NCBI GenBank assembly: GCA_004138175.2
Contig: RYFE02000007.1
Location: 62,001-126,000 of the forward strand
Direction of reading: 5' to 3'
DNA length: 64,000 nt
Origin: Chloroflexales bacterium ZM16-3
GTDB taxonomy: Bacteria; Chloroflexota; Chloroflexia; Chloroflexales; Chloroflexaceae
Of this stretch, positions 25,220 through 32,942 are shown piece after piece. Numbering within the stretch: position 1 is the stretch's first letter; each line of letters opens with the position of its first letter. The notes under the pieces were generated by a model that was not told the DNA's origin, did not search any database, and worked only from the letters and a program-made list of their open reading frames with translations. A program made the translations under genes and the position numbers.

Positions 25220-26539
25220 CTACAATCGCCCCAGGATTGGCAGCGCGATCGGCACATACATATCGCCGTCGGCCTGACGCCCGTCGGAGGCAAAGACGAT
25301 TGCGGCGTCCGCCTCGCCGCAGGTGACGGACTCCAGCACCTCGGTGATGCTCTCGCCATAGCGCACGACGTTATGCAGCACGGCGTCCTTCCCCTGGGTT
25401 CCAAAGAAGCCCCGGCCCTCAACCTGAGCGAGAAACTCTTGCGTATACTGGCCGATCGCGGTCGCCTCCGAGCCAAGGGCCAGCCTGATCCCCGGCCGGG
25501 CCAGGTCATCGAGCCGCGTGATCCGCGCCGGGTTGCTGCGCAGCGCCACCACCGCGATCTGGTTTGAGGCGAAGGCGTACACGCTCTCGCGCCAGACCCG
25601 CCCGGCGCGCACGGCCAGATCCATCGCCTGACGATGGGCGGGCGCGAAGATATCTGCCGTTTCACCACGGCTGAGCCGTGCGGCCAGGGCGTAGGAGCCA
25701 TCAAAGACGAAGCGCACCGCCGCGCCGGGGTGCGCCGCGCAGAAGTCGGCCCCAATTGCGTGGAAGGGGCCGGTGAGCGAGGCGGCCGCAAAGACGGTCA
25801 GGGTGCGCTTGCTCGTCTTCACCGGCGCAGGCTCATCGAGCGGCGCGCTCTCAAGGAAGGCCGCGACGGTCGGGTAGAAGCCAGCGTTGAGCAGCGCCGC
25901 CTGACCCGCAGGCCCGCGCACTGCGTCCACAAAGTTGGCGGCCAGATCGGGCTGGGAGCAGTCGGCGATCATCGCGATGCTGAAGGAGACCGCGCTGGTC
26001 TCGGGCGGCGCGGCGAGCGTGCGGTCGAGCCAGGCCAGGAAGCTCTCCAGCTGGCGAATACGCAGCTGGAGGAAGAGCCCGGCGTCGGGCTGGCCTGCCC
26101 TGCCAGAGAGCTGTGCGCGTATCGCATCGCGCCATGCCCTGCCCGCTGCGCGCTGGGCCGCGAGCAGCGAGCGCACGGCGGCAGGCCCGGCGCGCTCCGC
26201 GAAGTAGAGCCGGGCCAGAAAGTCGAGCCGCAGCTGCGCCGGGTCGTCCACGGGCGTGGCGAGCCAGTTGGCAAAGGCGGCGGCACCGGCCTCTGTCACA
26301 TGCAGCACCTTGCGAGGCGGGCGGGCGCCCTGCGGCTCCAGAGTCGTCACCAGATAGCCGGCCTGCTCAAGCTTGCTCGCCAGGGCGTAGAAGTGGCTCA
26401 GCTTGAGCTGCCAGATCTTGCCCAGGGCGTCGGGGGCGATGAGCTGCTGGTAGGCCGCGTAGGCGTGCATGGGCTGCTGGCTTATGAAGCCCAGCAGGGC
26501 GTGCTCAATCGTTAGCGGCGCTTGGTGACGAGGGCTCAT
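25220..26539 (-). CDS. PadR-type DNA-binding domain fused to a circularly permuted ModA-like sensor
   Basis: 439 residues, with no signal peptide. Residues 8-85 are a PadR winged helix (APLTIEHALLGFISQQPMHA, then RPPRKVLHVTEAG) and about 95-175 its helical C-terminal domain; both align with the neighbouring PadR gene. Residues about 184-225 (SIAMIADCSQPDLAANFVDA, GPAGQAALLNAGF) match the last helices of ModA. Residues about 246-439 match ModA from its first strand (TLTVFAAASLTGPF) through ADIFAPAHRQAMDL, SNQIAVVAL, ATAIGQYTQ and CGEADAAIVFASD, then end at IALP where the C-terminal segment would start. The order is thus C-part then N-part. A cytoplasmic molybdate or tungstate sensor controlling the adjacent mod genes is the natural reading, inferred from context. 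Confidence 0.88.
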   Translation of the reverse strand: MSPRHQAPLTIEHALLGFISQQPMHAYAAYQQLIAPDALGKIWQLKLSHFYALASKLEQAGYLVTTLEPQGARPPRKVLHVTEAGAAAFANWLATPVDDPAQLRLDFLARLYFAERAGPAAVRSLLAAQRAAGRAWRDAIRAQLSGRAGQPDAGLFLQLRIRQLESFLAWLDRTLAAPPETSAVSFSIAMIADCSQPDLAANFVDAVRGPAGQAALLNAGFYPTVAAFLESAPLDEPAPVKTSKRTLTVFAAASLTGPFHAIGADFCAAHPGAAVRFVFDGSYALAARLSRGETADIFAPAHRQAMDLAVRAGRVWRESVYAFASNQIAVVALRSNPARITRLDDLARPGIRLALGSEATAIGQYTQEFLAQVEGRGFFGTQGKDAVLHNVVRYGESITEVLESVTCGEADAAIVFASDGRQADGDMYVPIALPILGRL

Positions 26540-26567
26540 TGGTGCTCCAGGGTGACTGGGTGTGAAG

Positions 26568-26592
26568 ATAAGGCATCAGGGGTCGGGAGTCA
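26568..26592. repeat. Short GGGAGTC-type heptamer run
   Basis: Three imperfect units (GGGGTCG, GGAGTCA, GGAGTCA) in the region upstream of the PadR-ModA fusion. Confidence 0.55.
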
Positions 26593-26669
26593 GGAGTCAG
26601 GGTTCGCGCATCACCGTGCCATACGCGACACCAAACGGTAAAGCAACCTGAAACCTTGTCGAAGCGCAC

Positions 26670-26697
26670 ATACTAATTTATTGAGCGAGATTATCAA
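26670..26697 (-). promoter_or_regulatory. Putative promoter of the PadR-ModA fusion
   Basis: On the minus strand TTGATA (26697-26692), 16 bases, TAGTAT (26675-26670). The spacer contains, on the plus strand, TTGAGCGA (26681-26688), the motif also seen at the other mod promoters. Confidence 0.5.
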
Positions 26698-26726
26698 ACG
26701 CCTGCGCCGCGCTGTCAACATAGGGC

Positions 26727-26922
26727 GGCAGCGCGATCAGGGCATGTGCAAAATCCATGGCCCCCCGGCTGGCGACTGGAAGTCGCGCCAACGGGGCGCT
26801 GCGCGCCGGGCGTCGGCCTGCGCCGACGCTGGAACCGCCCACGAAGGTGGGCGGTCGGCCGCAGGCCCCGTTGGTGCGAGTTTACTCGCCCGCTGACTTT
26901 GCACATGCCCTGGCAGCGCAAT
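26727..26922. mobile_element. MITE-like element, GGGCATGTGC terminal-repeat family
   Basis: The element (about 26738-26912) starts CAGGGCATGTGCAAA and ends with the exact complement. The interior is stacked GC-rich hairpins. Flanking GGCAGCGCGAT and GGCAGCGCAAT (10 of 11 identical) look like a target duplication. No transposase is encoded. It lies in the divergent promoter region, its right edge touching the padR -35. Confidence 0.7.
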
Positions 26923-26950
26923 TGACAAGACCGCCACGCCCGATCATACT
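26922..26950 (+). promoter_or_regulatory. Promoter of the second PadR gene
   Basis: TTGACA (26922-26927), 17 bases, CATACT (26945-26950). TTGAGCGA follows at once (26951-26958), where a bound repressor would block transcription start. Confidence 0.65.
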
Positions 26951-27016
26951 TTGAGCGACGAATAAGCACGGATCGCCTGACGCGCTGCGCCAGCGTCCAG
27001 CAGCAGGAGCCAGCCT

Positions 27017-27571
27017 ATGCCCATGGTCAAGGCGCCCCTCACAATCGAGTACGGGCTGCTCGGCTTTGTGCGCCAGCAGCCGCTCCACGGCTACGAGATC
27101 GCCCAGCGCCTGCGCGCCACCGAGGAGCTAGGGCTGTCCTGGGGCTGGAAGCAGAGCCAGGTCTACGCCGAGCTGATGCGCCTAGAGCAGGATGGCTACC
27201 TCACCAGCGAGGTTGAGGTCCAGGGGACGCGACCGCCACGCAAGGTCTTTCGGCTGACCGCGACGGGGGATGCGGCCTTTGATACCTGGATCGCCAGCCC
27301 GGTGCCCCACGGGCGCGACTTTCAGCTGGAGTTCCCGGCCAAGCTCTACTTTGCGCAGCAGGAAGGCAGCGCCGCCGCCCGGACGCTGATCGCCCGCCAG
27401 CAGGAGGCGTGCCAGAGCTGGCTGGTCGGCATGCGCGCCCAGGATCAGCCGCACGAGGCGGATCAGGATTACGCCCATCTGGTGCAGCAGTTCCGCATCA
27501 GCCAGATCGAAACTATCCTCGCCTGGCTCGCCACCTGCGCCAATCAGCTTCGTGGAGAGGGTGATGCGTGA
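27017..27571 (+). CDS. PadR-family transcriptional regulator
   Basis: A 184-residue cytoplasmic regulator. A winged-helix domain (about 6-90; APLTIEYGLLGFVRQQPLHG, RPPRKVFRLTATGDAAFDTW) is followed by the helical Vir_act_alpha_C-type dimerisation domain. It is a close paralogue of the DNA-binding half of the PadR-ModA fusion, from which it is divergently transcribed. It has no ligand-binding module of its own, so the two may form heterodimers or compete for the same sites; that is inference. ATG 27017 fits the PadR alignment. Its TGA stop lies in a palindrome of ATCACGC-type heptamers shared with the mop end. Confidence 0.87.
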   Translation: MPMVKAPLTIEYGLLGFVRQQPLHGYEIAQRLRATEELGLSWGWKQSQVYAELMRLEQDGYLTSEVEVQGTRPPRKVFRLTATGDAAFDTWIASPVPHGRDFQLEFPAKLYFAQQEGSAAARTLIARQQEACQSWLVGMRAQDQPHEADQDYAHLVQQFRISQIETILAWLATCANQLRGEGDA

Positions 27572-27598
27572 TCCGCATCACGCATCACCCATCACGCA
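27560..27598. repeat. CATCACG heptamer palindrome between padR and mop
   Basis: Perfect 13-bp arms (27560-27572 and 27577-27589) around CCGC, followed by one more CATCACG unit. The padR TGA (27569-27571) is part of the left arm. Confidence 0.7.
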
Positions 27599-27599
27599 G

Positions 27600-27812
27600 C
27601 TACTCCTCAGTGGCGATCAGCACCTCGGTCGACTTGATGATCGCCCGCACCTTGTCGCCAACCTTCAGGCCGAGGCCGTGAACCGACTCGACCGTGATCA
27701 CCGACACGATCTCCTCGCCGCCATTCAGCTTCACCACCACCTCGGCGGTGACCACGCCCTCTTTGATCGACTGAATCATCCCCGCCAGCTGGTTTCGTGC
27801 GCTTAGACGCAT
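27600..27812 (-). CDS. mop: Molbindin, single-Mop-domain molybdate-binding protein
   Basis: A 70-residue protein of exactly one Mop/TOBE unit: MRLSARNQLAGMIQSIKEGV, then VNV-type strand AEVVVKLNGGEEIVSVIT and the GLKVGDKVRAIIKSTEVLI end. Single-Mop proteins form hexamers that bind molybdate or tungstate in the cytoplasm, giving storage or homeostasis. GGAGG precedes ATG 27812 by about seven bases. It lies 16 bases after modA, so the two are probably co-transcribed. Confidence 0.93.
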   Translation of the reverse strand: MRLSARNQLAGMIQSIKEGVVTAEVVVKLNGGEEIVSVITVESVHGLGLKVGDKVRAIIKSTEVLIATEE

Positions 27813-27828
27813 TGCGATCCTCCTTGCT

Positions 27829-28734
27829 TCAATTACTGCTTGTGACCGGGATAAAGCCATATTGTGCCAACATCTGCTGGCCCTCGGGGCTGAGCACATA
27901 GTCGACAAATGCCTGGGCCAGCTCGGGCGCGGCGCTGTCGGCGACCGGCGCGATCGGGTAGGTGGCGATCGTGTTGATCTCTTCGGGGATGGCGATCAGC
28001 TTGAGCTTGTCGGATTCGAGCGCGGCGTCGGTGGTGTAGACGATCCCCGCGTCGCCTTCTCCCAGGGACACCTTGGTCAGCACCACGCGCACATTATTCT
28101 CATAGGAGACAACATTAGACAGCACGGTCGAGCTGTATGTCTCGGTGTACTCCGGCAGCGCGCTGGCCTTGGCCAGAAAGTCGAGGGCGTACTGGCCCAC
28201 TGGCACGGCCTTATCGGCCAGGATCAGCTTGAGGCCGGGCTTTGTGAGATCCTGGAGCGTGGTGATGTCGGCGGGGTTATTGCCGGGGGTGATCACCACC
28301 AGCTGGTTGCGCACAAAGGTCTGCTCGCTGCCGCCCGTCACCCGCGCGCTGGCGATGGCCGCATCCATCTGCTTGCGGTTGGCCGAGGCGAACACGTCAG
28401 CCGGGGCGCCCTCGCCAAGCTGGGTTGCGAGCTGCTGCGAGCCTGCGAAGTTGTAGACGACCGTCACGCCGGGGTGGGCGGCCTCGAAGCCGGGAGCGAG
28501 CGCCTTGAAGGCGTCGGTCAGCGAGGCGGCGGCGAAGACGTTCAGCGTCATTTCGACCACAGGAGCGGGGGTGGCGGTGGGCTCAGTGGCAGGCGGGGCA
28601 TCTGTCGGCGCGGTGGTTTCGGCGGCGGGCGGGGCATCTGTCGCGGCGGGCGGCTGGGCGGCGGGCGCGCCGCCACAGGCGGCGAGCAGCAGCGTGAGCA
28701 GGAGCATGAGCGGGACAATCGGCGAGCGTTTCAT
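27829..28734 (-). CDS. modA: Molybdate/tungstate ABC transporter substrate-binding lipoprotein ModA
   Basis: 301 residues. A signal peptide ends in the lipobox LAAC with Cys20, so the protein is lipid-anchored outside the membrane. A Pro/Ala/Thr-rich linker (about 21-60) precedes the two-lobe binding domain: MTLNVFAAASLTDAFKALAP with the oxyanion-binding Ser, GAPADVFASANRKQM, ADKAVPVGQYALDFL and GEGDAGIVYTTDA. GGAGG lies six bases before ATG 28734. It is followed by mop and preceded by modB, with its own strong promoter between. It is the intact reference for the truncated copy and for the permuted domain nearby. Confidence 0.93.
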   Translation of the reverse strand: MKRSPIVPLMLLLTLLLAACGGAPAAQPPAATDAPPAAETTAPTDAPPATEPTATPAPVVEMTLNVFAAASLTDAFKALAPGFEAAHPGVTVVYNFAGSQQLATQLGEGAPADVFASANRKQMDAAIASARVTGGSEQTFVRNQLVVITPGNNPADITTLQDLTKPGLKLILADKAVPVGQYALDFLAKASALPEYTETYSSTVLSNVVSYENNVRVVLTKVSLGEGDAGIVYTTDAALESDKLKLIAIPEEINTIATYPIAPVADSAAPELAQAFVDYVLSPEGQQMLAQYGFIPVTSSN

Positions 28735-28899
28735 GAAAACCTCCAGCGACAAAAGATAAAGCCAGCCACGCTCACGCCCGTTGCCAACACGGGTGTGTTG
28801 GGCGGGGCGGCGCGGTACGTAGGGTCGTCACGCGGAATGGCAGCAGTGGCAGCAGCATCATTGCCGAGGAGGGTCAGGACAGTTAGGTCAATATGTAAG

Positions 28900-28916
28900 T
28901 ACTCAAAGAATGAGTA
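28900..28916 (-). promoter_or_regulatory. Inverted repeat at the modA transcription start
   Basis: TACTCA, five bases, TGAGTA immediately downstream of the modA -10, in the position of a repressor operator. On the minus strand it reads CTTTGAGTA, similar to the TTGAGCGA boxes at the PadR promoters. Confidence 0.45.
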
Positions 28917-28917
28917 T

Positions 28918-28946
28918 AGTATGACATTCCTTCAGCATCCTGTCAA
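28918..28946 (-). promoter_or_regulatory. Promoter of modA-mop
   Basis: On the minus strand TTGACA (28946-28941), 17 bases, CATACT (28923-28918): the same two hexamers and spacing as the padR promoter. Confidence 0.65.
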
Positions 28947-29791
28947 CTAGACGATGGTGCATCGACGCGCTGCCGCAGGATCGCCTTAACAAGCCACAGC
29001 ACGAAGAAGGAGACAGCGAGCAAGATCAGCGCCATGGTCAGCGCCAGATCCAGGTCAACCTCAAAGCCGAGGTAGATCGCCAGCGGCATTGTCTGCGTGC
29101 GCCCGGGGAAATTGCCCGCGAAGATGATGGTGGCGCCGAACTCGCCAAGGGCGCGCGCCCAGCTCATCACCAGCCCGCCCAGGAGCACCGGCCAGGCTAG
29201 TGGCAGGGTGATCCAGGCGAACACCTGATGCGGCGACGCGCCATCGATCTCAGCGGCCTGCTCGATCTCGCGATCCACGCCAGCGAATCCGGCCACCGCA
29301 GTTTTGATGTAGAACGGCGCGGATACGAAGGTCTGCGCCAGCACCACCGCCATGGTTGTGAAGGCGAGGGTGACTCCCGCCTCGTTCAGCCAGGTGCCGA
29401 CCATGCCTCGCCGCCCGAAGGCGATCAGCAGAGCGATACCGGCGACCGATGGGGGCAGCACCATCGGCAGTTCGACCAGGGTGTCGAGCAGGCTGCGCCC
29501 GCGAAAGTGCCGCCGGGCCAGCAGGTAGGCCAGCGGCGTGCCAAGCACCAGCCCCAGCGCCGTGCTGCACGCAGTCGTCGTGATGCTTAGCCCAATCGCC
29601 TGTCCAACCTCTGGACTGGTGATGTTGGCCATGAGCGCGGCTGGATCGACGCGGGTGATCATGGCCAGGATGGGCAGCAACAGGAAGGCGAGCATCGGCA
29701 GGCTGACCAGCAGTAGTCCGAGGTGCGGGATCGCCCGTGGTCGCCAGGGCCGCCGAATCGCTGTCCGCAGAGAGGTCGTGGTGTATTCCAT
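28943..29791 (-). CDS. modB: Molybdate ABC transporter permease ModB
   Basis: A 282-residue inner-membrane permease with about six transmembrane helices, forming the molybdate/tungstate channel. The cytoplasmic EAA loop that contacts the ATPase is clear: EQAAEIDGASPHQVFAWITL. The ending SWARALGEFGATIIFAGN is typical of ModB/CysT. A strong promoter lies upstream at 29830-29858. No modC ATPase gene follows; modA and mop come next, so the ATP-hydrolysing subunit must be encoded elsewhere or shared. Confidence 0.93.
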   Translation of the reverse strand: MEYTTTSLRTAIRRPWRPRAIPHLGLLLVSLPMLAFLLLPILAMITRVDPAALMANITSPEVGQAIGLSITTTACSTALGLVLGTPLAYLLARRHFRGRSLLDTLVELPMVLPPSVAGIALLIAFGRRGMVGTWLNEAGVTLAFTTMAVVLAQTFVSAPFYIKTAVAGFAGVDREIEQAAEIDGASPHQVFAWITLPLAWPVLLGGLVMSWARALGEFGATIIFAGNFPGRTQTMPLAIYLGFEVDLDLALTMALILLAVSFFVLWLVKAILRQRVDAPSSS

Positions 29792-29829
29792 ATACCCCGC
29801 CTAGTCATTCAATAAATATCTATGTTCGG

Positions 29830-29858
29830 AGTATAAATTCGAGACAGGCCGCTGTCAA
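29830..29858 (-). promoter_or_regulatory. Promoter of modB
   Basis: On the minus strand TTGACA (29858-29853), 17 bases, TATACT (29835-29830). About 15 bases downstream is ATTTATTGAATGA, resembling the box at the other three promoters of this locus. Confidence 0.65.
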
Positions 29859-29911
29859 GGTGCTGCCAGACCCAGATAACACCATCATCTAGCGGCGCTA
29901 GACGACTATGA

Positions 29912-29917
29912 TATACT
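29912..29917 (+). promoter_or_regulatory. -10 element of the cyclic-nucleotide-binding gene
   Basis: TATACT 36 bases before the start codon. No clear -35 is visible. Confidence 0.4.
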
Positions 29918-29952
29918 GTACCTCCCTGTCAGAAACACAAGGAATAGAATAT

Positions 29953-30453
29953 ATGAGCGTCAACATCGTAGAGCACCTGCGCCGGGTAGAAGTCTTCGGC
30001 GGCCTCACAGATGAAGAGACTCTCCAGATCGCCAGCCTGTGCCGCGTCCAGAAGATGGGTGCAAACCAGGCGGTGTTTAACGAGGGCGATGACGGCGATG
30101 AGCTGATCATTATTATGGAAGGCTGCGTGCGCGTCTCGCTGATCACCCGCTCATCGCAGGGCACGATGACCCCCAACACGATCAATATGCTCTACGGCGG
30201 CCAGAGCTTCGGCGAGATGGTGCTGCTCGGTGGGGCCACCCGCTCCGCTACCGTCACCTGCGTAGACCCGTGTGTCTTCCTGGTGATCAAAGAGCGTGAA
30301 TTCGCCTCGCTCTGCGATAAGAACCCGCGCATCGGCTACAAGGTTATGCGCAACATGGCCTCGGATCTCTCCTACAAGCTGCGCTCATCGAACCTGCTCC
30401 TGCGCGGCAACATTCGCTGGCAGGCCGGAGAGCTTGGGCGACGGTCTTCATAA
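29953..30453 (+). CDS. Cyclic-nucleotide-binding-domain protein without HTH
   Basis: 166 residues, almost entirely one cNMP-binding beta-roll: the FGGLTDEETLQIASLC start, DDGDELIIIMEGCVRV, and GQSFGEMVLLGGATRSATVT. The phosphate-binding cassette reads FGEMVLLGGATRSA, close to the canonical FGExALxxxxpRxAT, so a ligand could bind. The C-terminus has one helix and stops before any winged helix, unlike Crp/Fnr at about 230 residues. It therefore probably acts through a partner. It is followed 31 bases later by an OmpR-type regulator on the same strand, a plausible partner by context. An AGGAATAG run before ATG 29953 is a weak ribosome site. Confidence 0.85.
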   Translation: MSVNIVEHLRRVEVFGGLTDEETLQIASLCRVQKMGANQAVFNEGDDGDELIIIMEGCVRVSLITRSSQGTMTPNTINMLYGGQSFGEMVLLGGATRSATVTCVDPCVFLVIKEREFASLCDKNPRIGYKVMRNMASDLSYKLRSSNLLLRGNIRWQAGELGRRSS

Positions 30454-30459
30454 TGTTGA

Positions 30460-30484
30460 GTGTCACTCAACACTCAACACTCAC
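30460..30484. repeat. ACTCAAC heptamer repeat
   Basis: Three ACTCAAC-type units, part of a GTTGAGTG/CACTCAAC palindrome, fill the whole gap between the cNMP-binding gene and the regulator start. Confidence 0.7.
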
Positions 30485-31192
30485 ATGCAGCGCATCCTTA
30501 TAGTCGATGATGAGCCAATGATCGTGGCCGCTGTCCGTGAGCGCCTGGAGCGCGAGGGGCTTGCCGTACAGTCGGTCGGCAGCGGCGAGGCCGCTATCGC
30601 CGCTATCGCCGAGCGCCCGCCCGACCTGCTCCTGCTCGACGTCGGCCTGCCTGGCATCGATGGCTTCGAGGTGCTGCGCCGCCTGCGCGAGCGCGGCCAG
30701 GAGATGCCGGTGATCCTGCTCACCGCTCGCGGCGACGAGATCGACCGCGTGGTCGGCCTTGAGCTTGGCGCTGACGACTATGTCGTCAAGCCCTTCTCGG
30801 TGCGCGAGCTTGCCGTCCGCGCCCGTGCCCTCCTGCGGCGATCTGCCGAGGTGGCCGCCCTGCGCGCCCGCCTCGCCGCTCCCTCCCCAACATCCGCCAC
30901 CGCCACCCGCCGCCTAGAGATCGACCAGCCCCGCCGCCGCGCCACCTTCCAGGGCACAGCCCTCGACTTGCGCCCCCGCGAGTTTGAGCTGCTCGCCTTC
31001 CTCGCCCGCAGCCCCGGCCAGGTCTTCAGCCGCGACGCGCTGCTCCGCCAGGTCTGGGGCCAGGAAGACTACCTCGACGCGCGCACGGTCGATGTCCACA
31101 TCCGCCGCCTGCGCGCCAAGATCGCCGAGGTTGACCCCGACGCCGACATTCTCCAGACTGAGTGGGGGGTTGGGTACCGGCTCAGCGAGTAG
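30485..31192 (+). CDS. OmpR/PhoB-family response regulator
   Basis: 235 residues. The receiver domain (1-118) has DDE at 8-10, phospho-acceptor Asp52 in LLDVGLP and Lys in VKPFS. A winged-helix Trans_reg_C domain (about 145-232) shows LDLRPREFELLAFLARSPGQ, RDALLRQVWG, and RTVDVHIRRLRAKI, then GVGYRL at the end. It is a DNA-binding transcription factor. No histidine kinase is directly adjacent; the upstream cyclic-nucleotide protein may be co-transcribed. The last 11 bases overlap the convergent GGDEF gene. Confidence 0.92.
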   Translation: MQRILIVDDEPMIVAAVRERLEREGLAVQSVGSGEAAIAAIAERPPDLLLLDVGLPGIDGFEVLRRLRERGQEMPVILLTARGDEIDRVVGLELGADDYVVKPFSVRELAVRARALLRRSAEVAALRARLAAPSPTSATATRRLEIDQPRRRATFQGTALDLRPREFELLAFLARSPGQVFSRDALLRQVWGQEDYLDARTVDVHIRRLRAKIAEVDPDADILQTEWGVGYRLSE

Positions 31193-32453
31193 GCATGAAG
31201 AAGGCGTATCCCAGTCCGGCTTGCTTTGCGCGATACATCGCCTCATCGGCGCACTCGATAAGTATGTCGCCAATGCAGCCATCTTCCGGGCACAGGCTGA
31301 TGCCGATGCTGGCGCTGATCTGCCTGGGCTGGCCGTCGAGTATGATCGGCTCGGCAAGAGCTAGGGTGATCGTCTCAGCGATACGGATACAGATCTGGTT
31401 GTCTTCTATATCCTCAAGGATAATCACAAACTCGTCGCCGCCAAGCCGGGCAACCAGATCCGTCTTCCGCACGCTCTTGAGCAGGCGCTGCGCAGTCACC
31501 TGGAGCGCGACATCCCCGCTGCGGTGGCCGAGCGTATCGTTGATCTGCTTAAAGTCGTTCAGGTCGATCATCAGCACCGCCAGCCGCGTGTCGTCACGCT
31601 GACTTCGGGCCAATGAGTGGGTCAGACGCCCATGGAAGTGATCGCGGTTCGGCAGCCCGGTCAGCGCATCGTGGGTGGCCCGAAAGAAGAGCCGATCCTC
31701 AGCCTGCTTCTGCTGGGTGATGTCCATCATCACGCCGACGTAGTGGGTGACGTGGCCCGCGCTGTTGCGCACCGCATTGATTGTCAGCCACTCCGGGAAG
31801 ATCTCGCCCGACTTGCGGCGGTTCCAGATCTCGCCCTTCCAGTGGCCGTCAGTGAGCAGAGATGCCCATAGCGCCTGATAGAACAGCGGGTCGTGACGCC
31901 CCGACTGGAGCATGCGCGGGTTGTTGCCCAGCATCTCCGCCTCGTCGTAGCCGGTGATATGAGTCACCGCCGGGTTGATCGCCACAATCTGCCCATTGAC
32001 ATCGGTGATCAGGATCCCCTCGGAGATAGAGCTAAAGACAGCATTGGATAGGTTCGCCTCGATCATGCTGCGCTGGCGCTCGATCGCGTAGTGGATCGCT
32101 CGTAACAGCAGCGATTCCGTCACCTCACCCTTGATCAGATAGTCCTGCGCCCCCGCCCGCACTGCGCTAAGGGCGATATCGCCATCATCCATGCCGGTCA
32201 GCACGATCACAGGGGCAGTGGCGACAGCATTGATCCGCAGAACAGTGTCAATGCCTGCGCTATCGGGCAGCGTGAGGTCGAGCAAGATAGCGGCGAAGTT
32301 GCTCTGGGTCAGCCGGTCAACAGCATCGGATAACCGCGTAACCATATCGAGCCGATAGACTCCATCCGCGCTACCGATCAATAGTTCGCGGATCAGCCGT
32401 GCGTCGCCGGGATTATCTTCTACGAGTAGAATGTGGAGAAGTTCAGTATCCAT
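31182..32453 (-). CDS. Diguanylate cyclase with receiver and PAS domains (REC-PAS-GGDEF)
   Basis: 423 residues, soluble. The receiver domain carries Asp59 in LLDLTLP. A PAS domain (about 135-255) begins SNAVFSSISEGILITDVNG and ends GVMMDITQQKQ. The C-terminal GGDEF domain (about 265-420) has an intact LGGDEF active site near 338-343, so c-di-GMP synthesis is likely. No EAL domain is present. It is the third gene of the operon kinase, single-domain receiver, cyclase, with a 28-base gap. The start at 32453 excludes a 14-codon upstream extension that would overlap the previous gene. Confidence 0.92.
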   Translation of the reverse strand: MDTELLHILLVEDNPGDARLIRELLIGSADGVYRLDMVTRLSDAVDRLTQSNFAAILLDLTLPDSAGIDTVLRINAVATAPVIVLTGMDDGDIALSAVRAGAQDYLIKGEVTESLLLRAIHYAIERQRSMIEANLSNAVFSSISEGILITDVNGQIVAINPAVTHITGYDEAEMLGNNPRMLQSGRHDPLFYQALWASLLTDGHWKGEIWNRRKSGEIFPEWLTINAVRNSAGHVTHYVGVMMDITQQKQAEDRLFFRATHDALTGLPNRDHFHGRLTHSLARSQRDDTRLAVLMIDLNDFKQINDTLGHRSGDVALQVTAQRLLKSVRKTDLVARLGGDEFVIILEDIEDNQICIRIAETITLALAEPIILDGQPRQISASIGISLCPEDGCIGDILIECADEAMYRAKQAGLGYAFFMPTR

Positions 32454-32481
32454 ACAGGTACCATGCCTAGTGAAGCGACGC

Positions 32482-32925
32482 TCAAGGGGTGCCATTTGGC
32501 AGGCGCACGATCTCGAACCAGAAATCCTCGATCGATTTCACCACCTTGGCAAACTGGTCTAGGTCGACCGGCTTCGTCACATAGGCGTTCGCGTGGAGGT
32601 TATAGGTCTCGAAAATATCTTGCTCGGCCTGCGAGGTCGTCAGGATCACCACGGGGATGCGCCGAAACTCGACATTGCCCTTGATCTCGGCCAGCACCTC
32701 CCGACCGCTCATCTTTGGCAGGTTCAGGTCGAGCAGGATCAAGTCGGGGCGCGGCACATCGGCGTACACCCCCTCGTGGCGCAGGAAGGCCATGGCCTGG
32801 ACACCGTCGATGGCCACGTACATTCTGGTGCTCACCTTCGCATCGCGCAGCGCCTCCTGCGTCAGCCGCACATCGCCGGGGTTGTCCTCTACGAGCAAGA
32901 TGTCAATTGGCACCTGGTTCATCAC
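32482..32925 (-). CDS. Single-domain response regulator, Rcp1 type
   Basis: 147 residues, one receiver domain with [10 protein letters not shown], phospho-acceptor Asp66 in LLDLNLP and Lys in VTKPVD. The extended C-terminal helix ([19 protein letters not shown]) is characteristic of Rcp1-like regulators that partner phytochrome-type kinases. It has no output domain and probably relays phosphate from the kinase 17 bases upstream to the cyclase downstream. Confidence 0.93.
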   Translation of the reverse strand: MMNQVPIDILLVEDNPGDVRLTQEALRDAKVSTRMYVAIDGVQAMAFLRHEGVYADVPRPDLILLDLNLPKMSGREVLAEIKGNVEFRRIPVVILTTSQAEQDIFETYNLHANAYVTKPVDLDQFAKVVKSIEDFWFEIVRLPNGTP

Positions 32926-32942
32926 CTTTCACTCCCTATTAC

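Noticed and set aside
26681-26896. Small open frame within the intergenic region between the PadR genes
   Set aside because: It runs through the MITE hairpins and is Arg/Ala-rich with no ribosome site.
29953-30453. Cyclic-nucleotide protein as a Crp truncated by frameshift
   Set aside because: No HTH-coding remnant follows in any frame before the next gene; it ends cleanly after the dimer helix.
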